Assembly (NCBI GenBank): GCA_023247275.1
Contig: JAHFGT010000016.1
Location: 1 to 40,979, forward strand
Reading direction: 5' to 3'
Length of the DNA stretch: 40,979 bases
From: Candidatus Omnitrophota bacterium
GTDB taxonomy: Bacteria; Omnitrophota; Gorgyraeia; Aquiviventales; Aquiviventaceae
Shown piece after piece: positions 14,911 to 25,002 of the stretch (position 1 is the first letter of the stretch; each line of letters starts with the position of its first letter). The position numbers were made by a program, and so were the translations under genes. Below the pieces are notes generated by a model. It worked only from the letters and a program-made list of their open reading frames with translations, was not told where the DNA came from and searched no databases.

Positions 14911-16224
14911 ATGAGCGAGCAACAGCGCACGATCGCCAAAGACGTGTTCATGAGCGGGCCGGGGTTGCACACCGGCGAGTCGGTGTCGATCCGGGTTCGA
15001 CCAGCGTCTGTGAACACGGGAATTGTGTTCATCCGGACCGACCTACCGCATCGGCCGGCGATCCCGGTGAGCGCTGCGGCGGTGGATGTGGCCAAGAGTG
15101 TGCGCCGCACGACCCTGTCCAAGGATGGGGTGGAGATTCAGACGATCGAGCACTTCATGGCATCGCTGTGGGGCGCTGGGATTGATAATGCGTATGTGGA
15201 AATCACCGGCCCTGAAGTGCCAGGAATGGATGGGTCTGCGGTCCAGTTTCTGCAGCAGTTCAAGGCGGCGGGTGTCACATCGCTGGGCGCGCCGAAACGG
15301 TATTTCTCGTTACGCGAGCCGGTGCTCGTCGAAGAGGGCGACTCGTCCATCGTGGTGTTTCCGGATCGCGCGTTGCGGGTCTCGTACCTGTTGAGCTACC
15401 CGCACCCGCTGTTACGGTCACAGTTCGTGTCGTATCTGCAGGATGGGGCGTCGTTTGAAGAGTCGATTGCCCCGGCGCGGACGTTTTGTTTGAAAGAAGA
15501 AGCCGAGGCGTTGCGCGCCAGCGGGTTTGGCAAGGGGGCGACGCTGGACAATACCCTGGTGCTGGACCGTGATGGGGTCATGCAGAACACGTTGCGGTTC
15601 GACGATGAATGCGCGCGCCACAAGATCCTGGACTTGCTCGGGGACTTGTACGTGCTCGGGTGCCACCTGCGAGCTCGGGTCATTGCGGTCAAAAGCGGCC
15701 ATCCGCTCAACGTCAAGCTGCTGAAGAAGCTGGACCAGGCGTTGGAGCAGTGGCGGCTCGGCTCGCTGCAGTCCGCGACGTCTGAAGTGATGGTCGGGCC
15801 ACAGCTCGATATCACGCAAATCGAAAAAATCTTACCGCATCGATATCCCTTTCTGTTGGTGGACCGGGTCAGCGAATTGACCGAGACCCGGGCGGTTGGC
15901 TTGAAATGCGTGACGATTAATGACTATTTTTTCCGAGGCCATTTTCCCGGCCGACCGGTGATGCCCGGGGTGCTGATCGTTGAAGCCATGGCCCAGGTGG
16001 GCGGGATCATCCTGCTCAACAAGCGGGAAAATCACGGCAAACTGGCGTATTTCATGGCGGTCGATAAGGTCAAGTTCCGCAAGCCGGTGGTGCCGGGCGA
16101 TCAGCTGATTATCGAAGCCGAGCTAGGCAAGTTGCGGTCGCGGACCGGTCAACTCACCTGCCGGGCTTCGGTCGACGGCAAGATGGTCTGCGAGGGTGAG
16201 TTGATGTTTGCCTTGGCGGACTAA
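14911..16224 (+). CDS. lpxC-fabZ: Fused LpxC deacetylase / FabZ dehydratase
   Basis: One 437-residue protein joins two enzymes. Residues 1-290 are LpxC, the zinc deacetylase that commits UDP-3-O-acyl-GlcNAc to lipid A, with ligands His81 (TIEHFMAS), His237 and Asp241 (DECARHKILDLLGDL), catalytic Glu80 and His264 (SGHPLN). Residues 298-437 are FabZ, the 3-hydroxyacyl-ACP dehydratase, with ILPHRYPFLLVDRV, catalytic His344 in GHFPGRPVMPGV and Glu358 in VEAMAQ. Both sites look intact. The two enzymes compete for 3-hydroxyacyl chains, so fusion may balance lipid A and phospholipid synthesis. The fusion is known in Bacteroidota and several candidate phyla. lpxA follows after 2 bp. Confidence 0.96.
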   Translation: MSEQQRTIAKDVFMSGPGLHTGESVSIRVRPASVNTGIVFIRTDLPHRPAIPVSAAAVDVAKSVRRTTLSKDGVEIQTIEHFMASLWGAGIDNAYVEITGPEVPGMDGSAVQFLQQFKAAGVTSLGAPKRYFSLREPVLVEEGDSSIVVFPDRALRVSYLLSYPHPLLRSQFVSYLQDGASFEESIAPARTFCLKEEAEALRASGFGKGATLDNTLVLDRDGVMQNTLRFDDECARHKILDLLGDLYVLGCHLRARVIAVKSGHPLNVKLLKKLDQALEQWRLGSLQSATSEVMVGPQLDITQIEKILPHRYPFLLVDRVSELTETRAVGLKCVTINDYFFRGHFPGRPVMPGVLIVEAMAQVGGIILLNKRENHGKLAYFMAVDKVKFRKPVVPGDQLIIEAELGKLRSRTGQLTCRASVDGKMVCEGELMFALAD

Positions 16225-16226
16225 CG

Positions 16227-17030
16227 ATGGGTGCAACCGACGTGAGCGAGCCGAAGATTCATCCGACGGCGATCATTCACCCGACCGCGAAGCTGGGGGA
16301 GGGGGTGCAAGTCGGGCCCTACGCGGTCATTGAGGCCCAGGTGACGATCGGCGCGGACACGAGAATCGGCGCGCACTGCGTGCTGGAAGGCCGCACGACG
16401 ATTGGCGAAGAGTGCGAGATCTTCACCGGGGCGGTCATCGGCAGCATCCCGCAGGATTTGAAATATCGCGGGGAAGAGAGTTCGCTGACGATCGGGGATC
16501 GGAATAAGATCCGCGAGTACGTGACCATCAACCCAGGGACGACCGCCGGCGGTGGACGGACCGTGATCGGCTCAGACTGCCTGCTGATGGCGTCGACCCA
16601 CGTGGCCCACGACTGTCTGATCGGCGATCACGTGATCATCGCCAATAGCTCGGCGATGGCCGGACATGTTGTGGTGGGCGACCGCGCGGTCATTGGCGGC
16701 CTGGTCGGGATGCATCAATTCGTGCGGGTTGGGACGTTAGCCATGGTCGGGGGCTGTTCTCGCATCACGCAGGACATTCCGCCGTATGCGATGTGCGTCG
16801 GCTATCCGGCCCGCGTGTTTGGCTTGAATACCGAGGGGCTGCGCCGGGCTGATGTCCCGACGGAGTCGAAGCAGCAGCTCCACCACGCGTTTCGAATCCT
16901 CTTCCATTCCAAGTTGTCCATGAACAGTGCGCTGGAGCAACTCGAGCAGGAGCCGGTCCGGTGTCCTGAGTTGCAGCAGCTGCTGGAGTTTATTCGACAA
17001 CCCTCCCAGCGCGGCATCTGCCGGGCGTGA
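16227..17030 (+). CDS. lpxA: UDP-N-acetylglucosamine O-acyltransferase LpxA
   Basis: LpxA catalyses the first acylation of UDP-GlcNAc in lipid A synthesis. The 267-residue protein is a left-handed beta-helix with hexapeptide repeats (IHPTAIIHPTAKLGEGVQVG onward), the LpxA-typical segment GSIPQDLKYRGE, the catalytic histidine His128 in STHVAHDCLIGD, the MAGHVVVGD and GLVGMHQFVRVG segments, and a helical C-terminal domain. Product and substrate relate directly to the fused LpxC upstream. No lpxD is present between ompH and lpxC, where it often lies, so that gene must be elsewhere. lpxI begins around its stop codon. Confidence 0.96.
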   Translation: MGATDVSEPKIHPTAIIHPTAKLGEGVQVGPYAVIEAQVTIGADTRIGAHCVLEGRTTIGEECEIFTGAVIGSIPQDLKYRGEESSLTIGDRNKIREYVTINPGTTAGGGRTVIGSDCLLMASTHVAHDCLIGDHVIIANSSAMAGHVVVGDRAVIGGLVGMHQFVRVGTLAMVGGCSRITQDIPPYAMCVGYPARVFGLNTEGLRRADVPTESKQQLHHAFRILFHSKLSMNSALEQLEQEPVRCPELQQLLEFIRQPSQRGICRA

Positions 17031-17038
17031 TCCCCGGC

Positions 17039-17860
17039 ATGGAGACGCGCGTCGCCCTCATTGCCGGCGCTGGCCGGTTTCCCTTCCACGTCGCCCAAGA
17101 AGCCCGTCGCCACGGTACCGAGGTGGTCGCGATCGGGCTCGAAGGCTGGGTGGATTGTTCACTGGCCCAAGGGGTCAGCGCCTATGAAGAAGTGGCGGTC
17201 GGGCAGCTCACCCGGCTCATCGAGCGGCTCAAAGCACACGGGATCCACCGCGCCATTATGGCTGGGAAAGTCACCAAAGACGTGTTGTTTGATCAGGCCC
17301 TAACCTTCGATCAAGAGACGGTGGCGATCCTGGGCCGGGTGAAAGATTTTTCGGTCACCAGCCTGCTGGGGGCGATTGCGGATCGGCTGGCGACTGACGG
17401 GATCACACTGCTCGATTCGTCCACATTTTTGCACGACAGCGTGTGTCCGATTGGCGTGCAGACCGCTCGACTGCCCACGCCAGCCGAGCAGCTCGATCTT
17501 CATGTTGGGCTTGGTGTCGCGCGTCAACTGACAGCGCTGGATGTGGGCCAGACGGTGCTGGTCAAGGGTCGGGTGGTGGTGGCCGTCGAGGCGCTGGAAG
17601 GCACCGATGCTTGTGTCCGTCGTGCGCACGCGCTCAGCGGTCATGGGTTGGTAATGGTCAAGGCGGCTGGCCCGGGGTATGATCGTCGGTTCGATTTGCC
17701 GGTGATTGGGAGGGAGACCGCCACGCTGTTGGCCAGCTGCGGCGTGACCTGCGTGGCGGTGGAATCCGGCGCAACGCTCTTGTTGGATAAAGAGGCGTTG
17801 CTGACGACTCTGAACACCGCCGGGATCTGTCTCACCGGCGTGACACTCGGGACCTCCTAA
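17039..17860 (+). CDS. lpxI: UDP-2,3-diacylglucosamine pyrophosphatase LpxI
   Basis: LpxI (DUF1009 family) hydrolyses UDP-2,3-diacylglucosamine to lipid X, replacing LpxH in many bacteria. The 273-residue protein starts METRVALIAGAGRFPFHVAQ, and shows GKVTKDVLFD and the conserved C-terminal domain with QTVLVKGRVVVAVEALEGTD and VKAAGPGYDRRFDLPVIG. The ATG at 17039 gives the family-like N-terminus; a GTG at 17027 overlapping the lpxA stop (GTGA) would add four residues. No Shine-Dalgarno is evident, suggesting coupling to lpxA. Being next to lpxA and lpxC-fabZ strongly supports the assignment. Confidence 0.93.
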   Translation: METRVALIAGAGRFPFHVAQEARRHGTEVVAIGLEGWVDCSLAQGVSAYEEVAVGQLTRLIERLKAHGIHRAIMAGKVTKDVLFDQALTFDQETVAILGRVKDFSVTSLLGAIADRLATDGITLLDSSTFLHDSVCPIGVQTARLPTPAEQLDLHVGLGVARQLTALDVGQTVLVKGRVVVAVEALEGTDACVRRAHALSGHGLVMVKAAGPGYDRRFDLPVIGRETATLLASCGVTCVAVESGATLLLDKEALLTTLNTAGICLTGVTLGTS

Positions 17861-17934
17861 ATGGCACCATCCATGCAGATGAACATGCAGGATGGTTCCA
17901 TTGATCCTGAGCACGCCCCGCCACCGGCGGGGCG
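17860..17934 (+). terminator. Two hairpins after lpxI, putative terminator region
   Basis: The first stem pairs 17860-17877 with 17886-17902 (16 pairs, one mismatch, one bulge, 8-nt loop) and begins at the last base of the lpxI stop codon. The second, CGCCCCGCC (17914-17922) with GGCGGGGCG (17926-17934), is a perfect 9-bp GC stem with a 3-nt loop. A third small one (GTCGA/TCGAC) lies near 17951-17964. No T-tract follows, so termination is possible but not shown; mRNA 3'-end stabilisation is an alternative. Confidence 0.45.
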
Positions 17935-17992
17935 CGTCGAGAAGTAACCCGTCGATCCTTCGACACGGCCACTGGCCTTGCTGCTGACCCCC

Positions 17993-18445
17993 ATGTCTCG
18001 TCCCGTTGTTCGTGAAATCTCTGCCGGTGGGGTTGTCGTCAGGCGATCGGATTTCCGGGATGAGGTCTGCCTGGTGCGTCGCGATCGCCATGGCAAGGAA
18101 GATTGGTGTTTGCCCAAGGGACACCTTGAGTCTGGCGAAGATGCCCCCACCGCGGCGTTGCGCGAAGTCCTCGAAGAAACTGGTGTTCGAGCCAGTATTC
18201 TCGAACCGATCGGCCAGGTGAGTTACCGATTTACCGCCCTGGATCGACGGACGCTCATCCATAAGACCGTCGCATTTTTCCTCATGCAGGCGATCGGTGA
18301 TTCCCAGCCGCATGCGGATACTCACGAGGTGCTTGAAGCTCGTTGGATGCCGCTCGACGAAGCTATGGCCTGCGCGACCTATGACAGTGAACGGGAATTG
18401 CTCGTGAAGGCCAGGCAACGTCTTCAAGACCATCCGCTCCGGTAA
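17993..18445 (+). CDS. Nudix hydrolase
   Basis: The 150-residue protein contains a full Nudix box at residues 43-65 (GHLESGEDAPTAALREVLEE then TGV), which binds divalent metal for hydrolysis of a nucleoside diphosphate linked to another moiety. Preceding are EISAGGVVVRR and WCLPKG; the later part has VSYRFTALDRRTLIHKTVAFFL and EARWMPLDEA. This shape resembles Ap4A/8-oxo-dGTP type Nudix proteins, but the substrate cannot be read from sequence. The ATG at 17993 is chosen over an in-frame TTG at 17978. It is separated from lpxI by two hairpins, so it may begin a new transcription unit. Confidence 0.9.
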   Translation: MSRPVVREISAGGVVVRRSDFRDEVCLVRRDRHGKEDWCLPKGHLESGEDAPTAALREVLEETGVRASILEPIGQVSYRFTALDRRTLIHKTVAFFLMQAIGDSQPHADTHEVLEARWMPLDEAMACATYDSERELLVKARQRLQDHPLR

Positions 18446-18469
18446 CGGTGCTGCGATTTCTCTCCGTGA

Positions 18470-19147
18470 ATGATTCCGATCCGTGACACGATCCCATCCA
18501 GGACGACCGCGTGGGTGACGCGCGCCTTGCTGGTGGCGAACGTCGCGGCTTTTGCGCTGGAATTACACCAAGGACCTCGGCTCGAGCGGTTCATCTATCG
18601 ATTCGGGGTGGTGCCCAGACTGTGGGGTGTTAGCACCCCGAGCGATTTCCTGGATTGGCCACACCAGTTCCTCACGCTGCTGACTTCCCAGTTTTTGCAT
18701 GGCGGGTTTCTCCATCTCGCTTCCAATATGTTGTTTCTCTGGATTTTTGCCGATAATGTCGAAGACCGGCTGGGCCATCTGCGGTTTACGCTGCTGTATC
18801 TGGGGAGCGGAATCGTCGCGGCGATGAGCCAATTGGTGATGTCCCCGCGCTCAGACATCCCCATGGTGGGAGCCAGTGGAGCGATCGCTGGGGTGCTAGG
18901 CGCCTATCTGTTGATGTTCCCATCCGCGCGGATCGTGACGCTGGTGACCCTGGGGTGGTATTGGACCGCGCGGGAGATCCCGGCCTATTTCTTTCTCGGC
19001 CTGTGGTTTTTCCTGCAATGGTTCGCCGGCTTAATGACGATCGGGCAGGTGGCCGATACAGGCGGGGTGGCGTTCTGGGCACACATTGGCGGGTTTGTCG
19101 CCGGCATGATTGGGGTCGCCACGCTGCGCCGTCGACGGTCTTGGTAA
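18470..19147 (+). CDS. Rhomboid family intramembrane serine protease
   Basis: The 225-residue protein has six hydrophobic segments and the rhomboid signatures: HGGFLHLASNMLFLWIF (His82, Asn86 region), GASGAIAG with catalytic Ser136, and FWAHIGGFVAG with catalytic His205. Rhomboids cleave membrane-spanning substrates within the bilayer. The catalytic Ser-His dyad is intact, so it is predicted active. It begins 24 bp after the Nudix gene with no clear ribosome-binding site. Natural substrates are unknown; the envelope genes nearby do not identify one. Confidence 0.93.
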   Translation: MIPIRDTIPSRTTAWVTRALLVANVAAFALELHQGPRLERFIYRFGVVPRLWGVSTPSDFLDWPHQFLTLLTSQFLHGGFLHLASNMLFLWIFADNVEDRLGHLRFTLLYLGSGIVAAMSQLVMSPRSDIPMVGASGAIAGVLGAYLLMFPSARIVTLVTLGWYWTAREIPAYFFLGLWFFLQWFAGLMTIGQVADTGGVAFWAHIGGFVAGMIGVATLRRRRSW

Positions 19148-19178
19148 GAGAAGGCACACCCCGTGCACCTGTACACGA

Positions 19179-20381
19179 ATGATCAATGGATCCAAGGAAT
19201 CTTCGAGCCTAGAGCCGCGTTGCCGCTATTTCGGCCGATGCGGCGGCTGCTCGCTGCAAGATCTCTCTCCTGGGGATCAGCTGACCCTCAAACACCATCG
19301 GCTGTCCCGCGTCTTTGCCACGCTTCCTGACCCCCCTGCGGTCACGCTCGTCGCACTCGCCAACCCGTGGCGATACCGCAATAAGGCCGAATTCAGCTTT
19401 GGTGAATCGGACGGGCGATTGATTCTCGGCTATCATGCCGCAGGGTCGTACCACCGGGTCGTCGATTTGGAGGATTGCCTGCTGCTGCCTGAGCATGCGA
19501 TGTGGATTGTCCGGAATCTGCATGCGGCGGCAGCACAGACCGGCCTACCAGCGTATCATCCCCGTACGCATCAAGGGTTCTTTCGGCATCTCATCGTGCG
19601 TGCGAGTCAGTCCACCGGGAAGGTGTTGGTCGGGTTGATGACCACACCGGAGAATCGCGAGCGCATCGAGCCGATTGCCCGCCAACTGCTCGAGCAGCAG
19701 GCCGAGCTCAGCGGGTTTTATCTCGGCCATTCGCAGCGGCTGGCTGATGTGGCGGTGCCGGAGGCGTTGTGGCTGCTCGCCGGGTCAGGATTCCTCGAAG
19801 AGCAGTTCGGGCCGTTGACCGTGCGGTTCGATCTCTTGAGCTTCTTGCAAGCGGCTGGTCCGCAGGCGCACCCGCTCTATGAATCGATCGTGGAGTCACT
19901 CACTGGCGGTCCGCATGACGTGGCCTGGGATCTGTACTGTGGGATTGGACTCGTGGGACTGTACCTGGCGCGGCAGTTTCGAACGGTCTACGCGATCGAT
20001 GTGGCGTCACACCACATCGCGTTGGCAGCCACCAACGCGGCGCTCAATCAGGTGACCAATCTGGTGTGCCACACCGGGACGGTGGAAACCGTGCTGGCTG
20101 ATCGGCGGTTCTGGCTCGGTCAGGCGAAGCCAGACGCTATCGTGGTCGATCCGCCGCGGGCCGGATTGCAGCCCACCGTGCTCTCGTCGCTCTTAGCCGC
20201 TCGGCCGCGACGCATCGTGTACGTTTCGTGCAACCCCGACTCCTTGGTCCGAGATCTTCGGGGGCTACTCACAAGCTATCCTCGGTATCGCCTCACCCGG
20301 CTACAAGGGTTCGACCTGTTTCCTCAGACCGCGCATGTCGAGATACTCGCCGTGCTGGAACGATCGCCTCAGACCTTTTGA
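19179..20381 (+). CDS. Fe-S-dependent RNA m5U methyltransferase (TrmA/RlmC/RlmD family)
   Basis: The 400-residue protein has the four cysteines of the [4Fe-4S] cluster found in this family (Cys15, Cys21, Cys24 in CRYFGRCGGCSLQ, and Cys100 in DLEDCLLL), the AdoMet-binding motif DLYCGIGLVGL near 251, DPPRAGL at 324, and the catalytic Cys351 in VSCNPDSL, followed by a general base near the C-terminal QTAHVE. It methylates C5 of a uridine in rRNA or tRNA. No TRAM domain precedes the cluster, so it resembles RlmC or TrmFO-independent TrmA-like short forms; the exact target is unclear. The ATG at 19179 is the best fit but lacks a clear Shine-Dalgarno. Its 3' end overlaps the convergent gene by 13 bp. 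Confidence 0.9.
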   Translation: MINGSKESSSLEPRCRYFGRCGGCSLQDLSPGDQLTLKHHRLSRVFATLPDPPAVTLVALANPWRYRNKAEFSFGESDGRLILGYHAAGSYHRVVDLEDCLLLPEHAMWIVRNLHAAAAQTGLPAYHPRTHQGFFRHLIVRASQSTGKVLVGLMTTPENRERIEPIARQLLEQQAELSGFYLGHSQRLADVAVPEALWLLAGSGFLEEQFGPLTVRFDLLSFLQAAGPQAHPLYESIVESLTGGPHDVAWDLYCGIGLVGLYLARQFRTVYAIDVASHHIALAATNAALNQVTNLVCHTGTVETVLADRRFWLGQAKPDAIVVDPPRAGLQPTVLSSLLAARPRRIVYVSCNPDSLVRDLRGLLTSYPRYRLTRLQGFDLFPQTAHVEILAVLERSPQTF

Positions 20382-21166
20382 ATCACGTGGAGCATTTCAC
20401 GGTGGATCCGCCCATTGGAGGCGACCAGTCGACCAGCATCGAGATCCACCGGACCGCCGTCCATGTCGCTGACCCGGCCGCCGGATTCCTGCACCAGTAA
20501 CAGGCCTGCCGCCATATCCCAGGGCCAGAGGTCTTGTTCGTAGAATCCTTCCAATCGACCCGCTGCGACCGCCGCTAAGCTGATCACGGTCGATCCGATT
20601 CGCCGCACGCCGTGCGAGCGGCATTGAAACGCGCTGAACCAACTCAGATACGGTTCGCGGTGGCGCAGAAAGTTTGACGAGAACCCGGTCGAGAGCAGGC
20701 TCAGCGCCAGCCGCCGCGTCGGCGCGACATGAAGACGTCGACCATTCAACAGGGCTCCGCGATCCTTGATGGCGACGAACAGTTCTCGACGCATCGGATC
20801 ATAGATGACGCCGACCACGATCCGCCCCTGGTGTTCAAGCCCGATGGACACCCCAAACAGCGGCAAGCCGTGCACGAAATTGTTCGTGCCGTCCAGCGGA
20901 TCGACGATCCATCGATACGCAGAGGCGTGGCGCTGCTGACCCTGTTCCTCTCCAAGGACATCAAAGCGTGGTGTGGCGCGCCGCAGGATTCGGCGAATCC
21001 GGCCTTCGGCAGCTCGGTCGATCTCTGTGACCAGATCACTCGCACTCCGCTTGGTATGGACCTGCTTGGGTCGACCGATGTGCCGGGACAACAGCGCCCC
21101 GGCTGTCAGCGCCGCCTCGGAAGCAACGGCGGCAAATCGGCGAAGATCGTTAGAGCCCATCCGCAT
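20369..21166 (-). CDS. Inositol monophosphatase family protein
   Basis: The 265-residue protein carries all metal-binding motifs of the IMPase/CysQ/FBPase superfamily: LVTEID near residue 45, GEEQG at 72, WIVDPLDGTNNFVHG at 86-100, and WPWDMAAGLLLVQESGG near the C-terminus. These Mg-dependent enzymes dephosphorylate inositol-1-phosphate or related sugar or nucleotide phosphates; the substrate cannot be chosen by sequence alone. The start is placed at MRMGSN (21166); the second ATG at 21160 has AGGA 9 bp upstream and is equally possible. It is the only minus-strand gene in a long plus-strand run and has its own extended -10 promoter. Confidence 0.93.
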   Translation of the reverse strand: MRMGSNDLRRFAAVASEAALTAGALLSRHIGRPKQVHTKRSASDLVTEIDRAAEGRIRRILRRATPRFDVLGEEQGQQRHASAYRWIVDPLDGTNNFVHGLPLFGVSIGLEHQGRIVVGVIYDPMRRELFVAIKDRGALLNGRRLHVAPTRRLALSLLSTGFSSNFLRHREPYLSWFSAFQCRSHGVRRIGSTVISLAAVAAGRLEGFYEQDLWPWDMAAGLLLVQESGGRVSDMDGGPVDLDAGRLVASNGRIHREMLHVIQKV

Positions 21167-21241
21167 AATTCCTGGCGCGGTCTGGTCGTTCGGCCCAGCG
21201 CGGCCGCGGGAAGTAGGATGGGTTCTCGGCATGATAGGAGG

Positions 21242-21250
21242 ATTATAACA
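21242..21250 (-). promoter_or_regulatory. Extended -10 promoter for the IMPase gene
   Basis: On the minus strand TGTTATAAT is a perfect TGnTATAAT extended -10 element, in an AT-rich patch. Transcription would start near 21235, about 70 nt before the gene. No -35 match was found, which extended -10 promoters can lack. Confidence 0.5.
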
Positions 21251-21343
21251 AGAAATTTTTTTGCACGCCGGCTACAATCTATGGTTAGCTAGACAGCAGT
21301 GGCGTAGTCATCAGCCGACACACGTCAGAGCCCAGAGGAGACC

Positions 21344-21781
21344 ATGGCCAAACAGGCAACCTCTCCATATAAGCGGCGACGCATTCTTGTCAATCCGTCG
21401 CTCCAGCGGCGATTTGCCCATGTCATGCTGTTAGCGCTAGCGGTGCTCACGATGGGGGCGCTCGCGTGCACCTATCTCGCACTCTGGATCGCTGTGACGG
21501 TGTATGGTCTGCGGGACGATCCAGTGACGACGATGTTGTTTAGTACCGTCGGGCTGATGATCACATTCGAGCTGGTCTTGATCGCTCCCTGTGTGGCGTG
21601 GTTCGCTATCCTCCAGACGCATAAGATCGCTGGTCCGCTGGTCCGGATCATGACGGCGCTTGAGCGGATGACCCAGGGCGACTTCACCGTGCATGTCAAG
21701 TTGCGCGAGGGCGACGCGATCAACGAAGTGGCCGACGCGGTCAACCGGCTGGCCGAATCGCTCCGTGCCCGCAAGCGCTAA
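21344..21781 (+). CDS. Two-TM membrane protein with HAMP domain
   Basis: The 145-residue protein has a basic N-terminus (SPYKRRRILVNPSLQRRFAH), two membrane helices (about residues 27-55 and 66-90), and a HAMP-like segment with KIAGPLVRIMTALERMTQGDFTVHVKLREGDAINEVADAVNRLAESL, the P and DE-containing helices of HAMP. It then stops: there is no kinase, cyclase or methyl-accepting domain. The ILVNPSLQ start is seen in membrane regulators of similar size. AGAGGAG directly precedes the ATG. A stand-alone HAMP protein could act as a partner or adaptor for another signalling protein; nothing nearby proves this. Confidence 0.8.
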   Translation: MAKQATSPYKRRRILVNPSLQRRFAHVMLLALAVLTMGALACTYLALWIAVTVYGLRDDPVTTMLFSTVGLMITFELVLIAPCVAWFAILQTHKIAGPLVRIMTALERMTQGDFTVHVKLREGDAINEVADAVNRLAESLRARKR

Positions 21782-21791
21782 CGAGTCTCGG

Positions 21792-21833
21792 GGATCATCA
21801 GCTTTCCTGCCTGTCGGCTGAGCCGCATCTCTG

Positions 21834-21840
<7 letters not shown>
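21792..21840 (+). promoter_or_regulatory. Hairpin covering the glpK start codon
   Basis: GGATCATCAG (21792-21801) is the exact inverse of CTGATGATCC (21831-21840); the right arm includes the glpK ATG at 21834-21836. The 29-nt loop is long. No Shine-Dalgarno precedes glpK. If formed in the mRNA the helix would hide the start codon. Confidence 0.4.
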
Positions 21841-23333
<1,493 letters not shown>

Positions 23334-23334
23334 G

Positions 23335-25002
23335 ATGGCGACGCGGACACAGCTGTTAGCCCGGCTCGGGTCAACGCCATTTGACCTGCTCGTGATCGGC
23401 GGGGGGATCGTCGGGGCCGGCATCGCGCGAGACGCGGTGATGCGCGGCCTGAAGGTCGCCCTGATCGACCAGGGCGATTTTGCCAGCGGGACCAGCTCCA
23501 AGACGTCGAAGTTGATCCATGGCGGACTGCGCTATCTGGAGCAGGGCCGCCTCAGGCTCGTCTATGAAAGTTTGCGCGAGCGCCAGATTCTGCGCACGAT
23601 CGCCCCGGCACTGGTGCATCCGTTGACCCTGCTACTGCCGGTGTACGCTGGCGACCAGCGATCATCCTGGAAGATTCGCACCGGCTTGTGGCTCTACGAT
23701 CTGTTGGCGTGGGGACGGAACGTGCGACGACATCGCATGCTGTCCGCCCGGCGCACGCTAGCCCTGGAACCAGCGCTGCGCGTGGATGGGTTGCAGGCTG
23801 CGGGCTTGTACGCTGATTGCCAAATGGACGATGCACGGTTATGCTTGGCGAATATCCTCCAGGCGGTGCTGTTTGGGGCGGTGTGCTGTAATTATGTCCG
23901 GCTCGTGCGCTTGCTGAAGACGCCGCGCGGAATCTGCGGCGGTGTCGGAGAGGATGCGCTGACCGGTCGCACGATCGACCTACAGGCGACGGCGGTCATC
24001 AATGCTACCGGTCCTTGGTCGGATCGAATGCGCCGGCTCAGCGATTCGTATGCCACGCCGCGTTTGGCGCCGACCAAGGGAATTCATGTCATCCTGCCAC
24101 GTGTGGCCGAGCAAGCCTTGTTTGTGCAAGGACGGCGTGATGGACGTCTGCTGTTCGTCTTGCCGTGGGGAGCATGTTCGCTTGTTGGCACGACTGAATC
24201 GCCGGCCGGAGAATCGCTCGAGACGCTGCACGCGACAGCCGATGAAGTGGGCTACCTGCTTGAGGAAGTCAACCGGGTGCTCCCAGGTAGCCATGTGAAA
24301 GAACGCGACGTCGTGGCCACCTTCGCCGGAGCTAGGCCGCTGCTGGCTTCTACGACGAGCGCGACCAAGGCGTCGCGCGAATATCGGATCGATGTGGACC
24401 GGTACGGGCTGATCAGTGTCATGGGGGGTAAGTTTACCACGTACCGGCGGATGGCCACACAGGTCGTGGACTTGGTGATCACACGGAATCGATGGAGCGT
24501 GGACCATTGCCTGACGCATGAGGTCGGGTTGTTGGAGACCATTCATCCGGTTTCGCTGGACCATTGGCGAGAAATTACCCGACACATCGACCCGGATGTA
24601 TTGGGCAGATTATTGAGTTGGTACGGCGATGGAACGTTTCACATCCTGCAACTGGTGGACCGGGATGGTGTGCTGGCGAATCGGGTATGCGCGCATCATG
24701 AACAGATCGGGGCTGAATTGGTGCACGCCATGCAGGAAGAACTCACGTGCACCGTGACAGACTTGCTGGCGCGGCGGACCCGGATCGCGTGGAGCCCGTG
24801 CCACGGGTTAGACGCGCTAGCGACCATTGGCGAATGGTTGGTGCGCTATGGAGGATGGTCCCAACAGATGGTGAGCGCATCGATGGAAGAGTACCGGCAA
24901 TTCATCGCGGCTAGCGTGGCGTTTCGTCCTCGCAAGATCCCGCCGGCACCGCGCGCCCGGCCGCGTTCGCGGCCTGCGACTGCCCAGCGTCCTTCCCCAT
25001 GA
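23335..25002 (+). CDS. glpD: Glycerol-3-phosphate dehydrogenase, FAD-dependent
   Basis: GlpD oxidises glycerol-3-phosphate to DHAP and passes electrons to quinone at the inner membrane face. The 555-residue protein begins with the FAD-binding motif DLLVIGGGIVGAGIARD (17-33), then GTSSKTSKLIHGGLRYLEQG (52-71), the INATGPWSD motif, and the C-terminal domain with TDLLARRTRIAW. The ATG at 23335 follows the glpK stop by one base. Its tail (residues 530-555) is Pro/Arg/Ser-rich. The ATG of the M48 gene overlaps its end (ATGA), indicating translational coupling of glycerol catabolism with an envelope protease and stress regulator. Confidence 0.95.
   Translation: MATRTQLLARLGSTPFDLLVIGGGIVGAGIARDAVMRGLKVALIDQGDFASGTSSKTSKLIHGGLRYLEQGRLRLVYESLRERQILRTIAPALVHPLTLLLPVYAGDQRSSWKIRTGLWLYDLLAWGRNVRRHRMLSARRTLALEPALRVDGLQAAGLYADCQMDDARLCLANILQAVLFGAVCCNYVRLVRLLKTPRGICGGVGEDALTGRTIDLQATAVINATGPWSDRMRRLSDSYATPRLAPTKGIHVILPRVAEQALFVQGRRDGRLLFVLPWGACSLVGTTESPAGESLETLHATADEVGYLLEEVNRVLPGSHVKERDVVATFAGARPLLASTTSATKASREYRIDVDRYGLISVMGGKFTTYRRMATQVVDLVITRNRWSVDHCLTHEVGLLETIHPVSLDHWREITRHIDPDVLGRLLSWYGDGTFHILQLVDRDGVLANRVCAHHEQIGAELVHAMQEELTCTVTDLLARRTRIAWSPCHGLDALATIGEWLVRYGGWSQQMVSASMEEYRQFIAASVAFRPRKIPPAPRARPRSRPATAQRPSP

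Noticed and set aside
17300-18433. Long minus-strand frame opposite lpxI and the Nudix gene
   Set aside because: It spans two well-supported genes and the hairpin region with no start signal or family motif; treated as a shadow.
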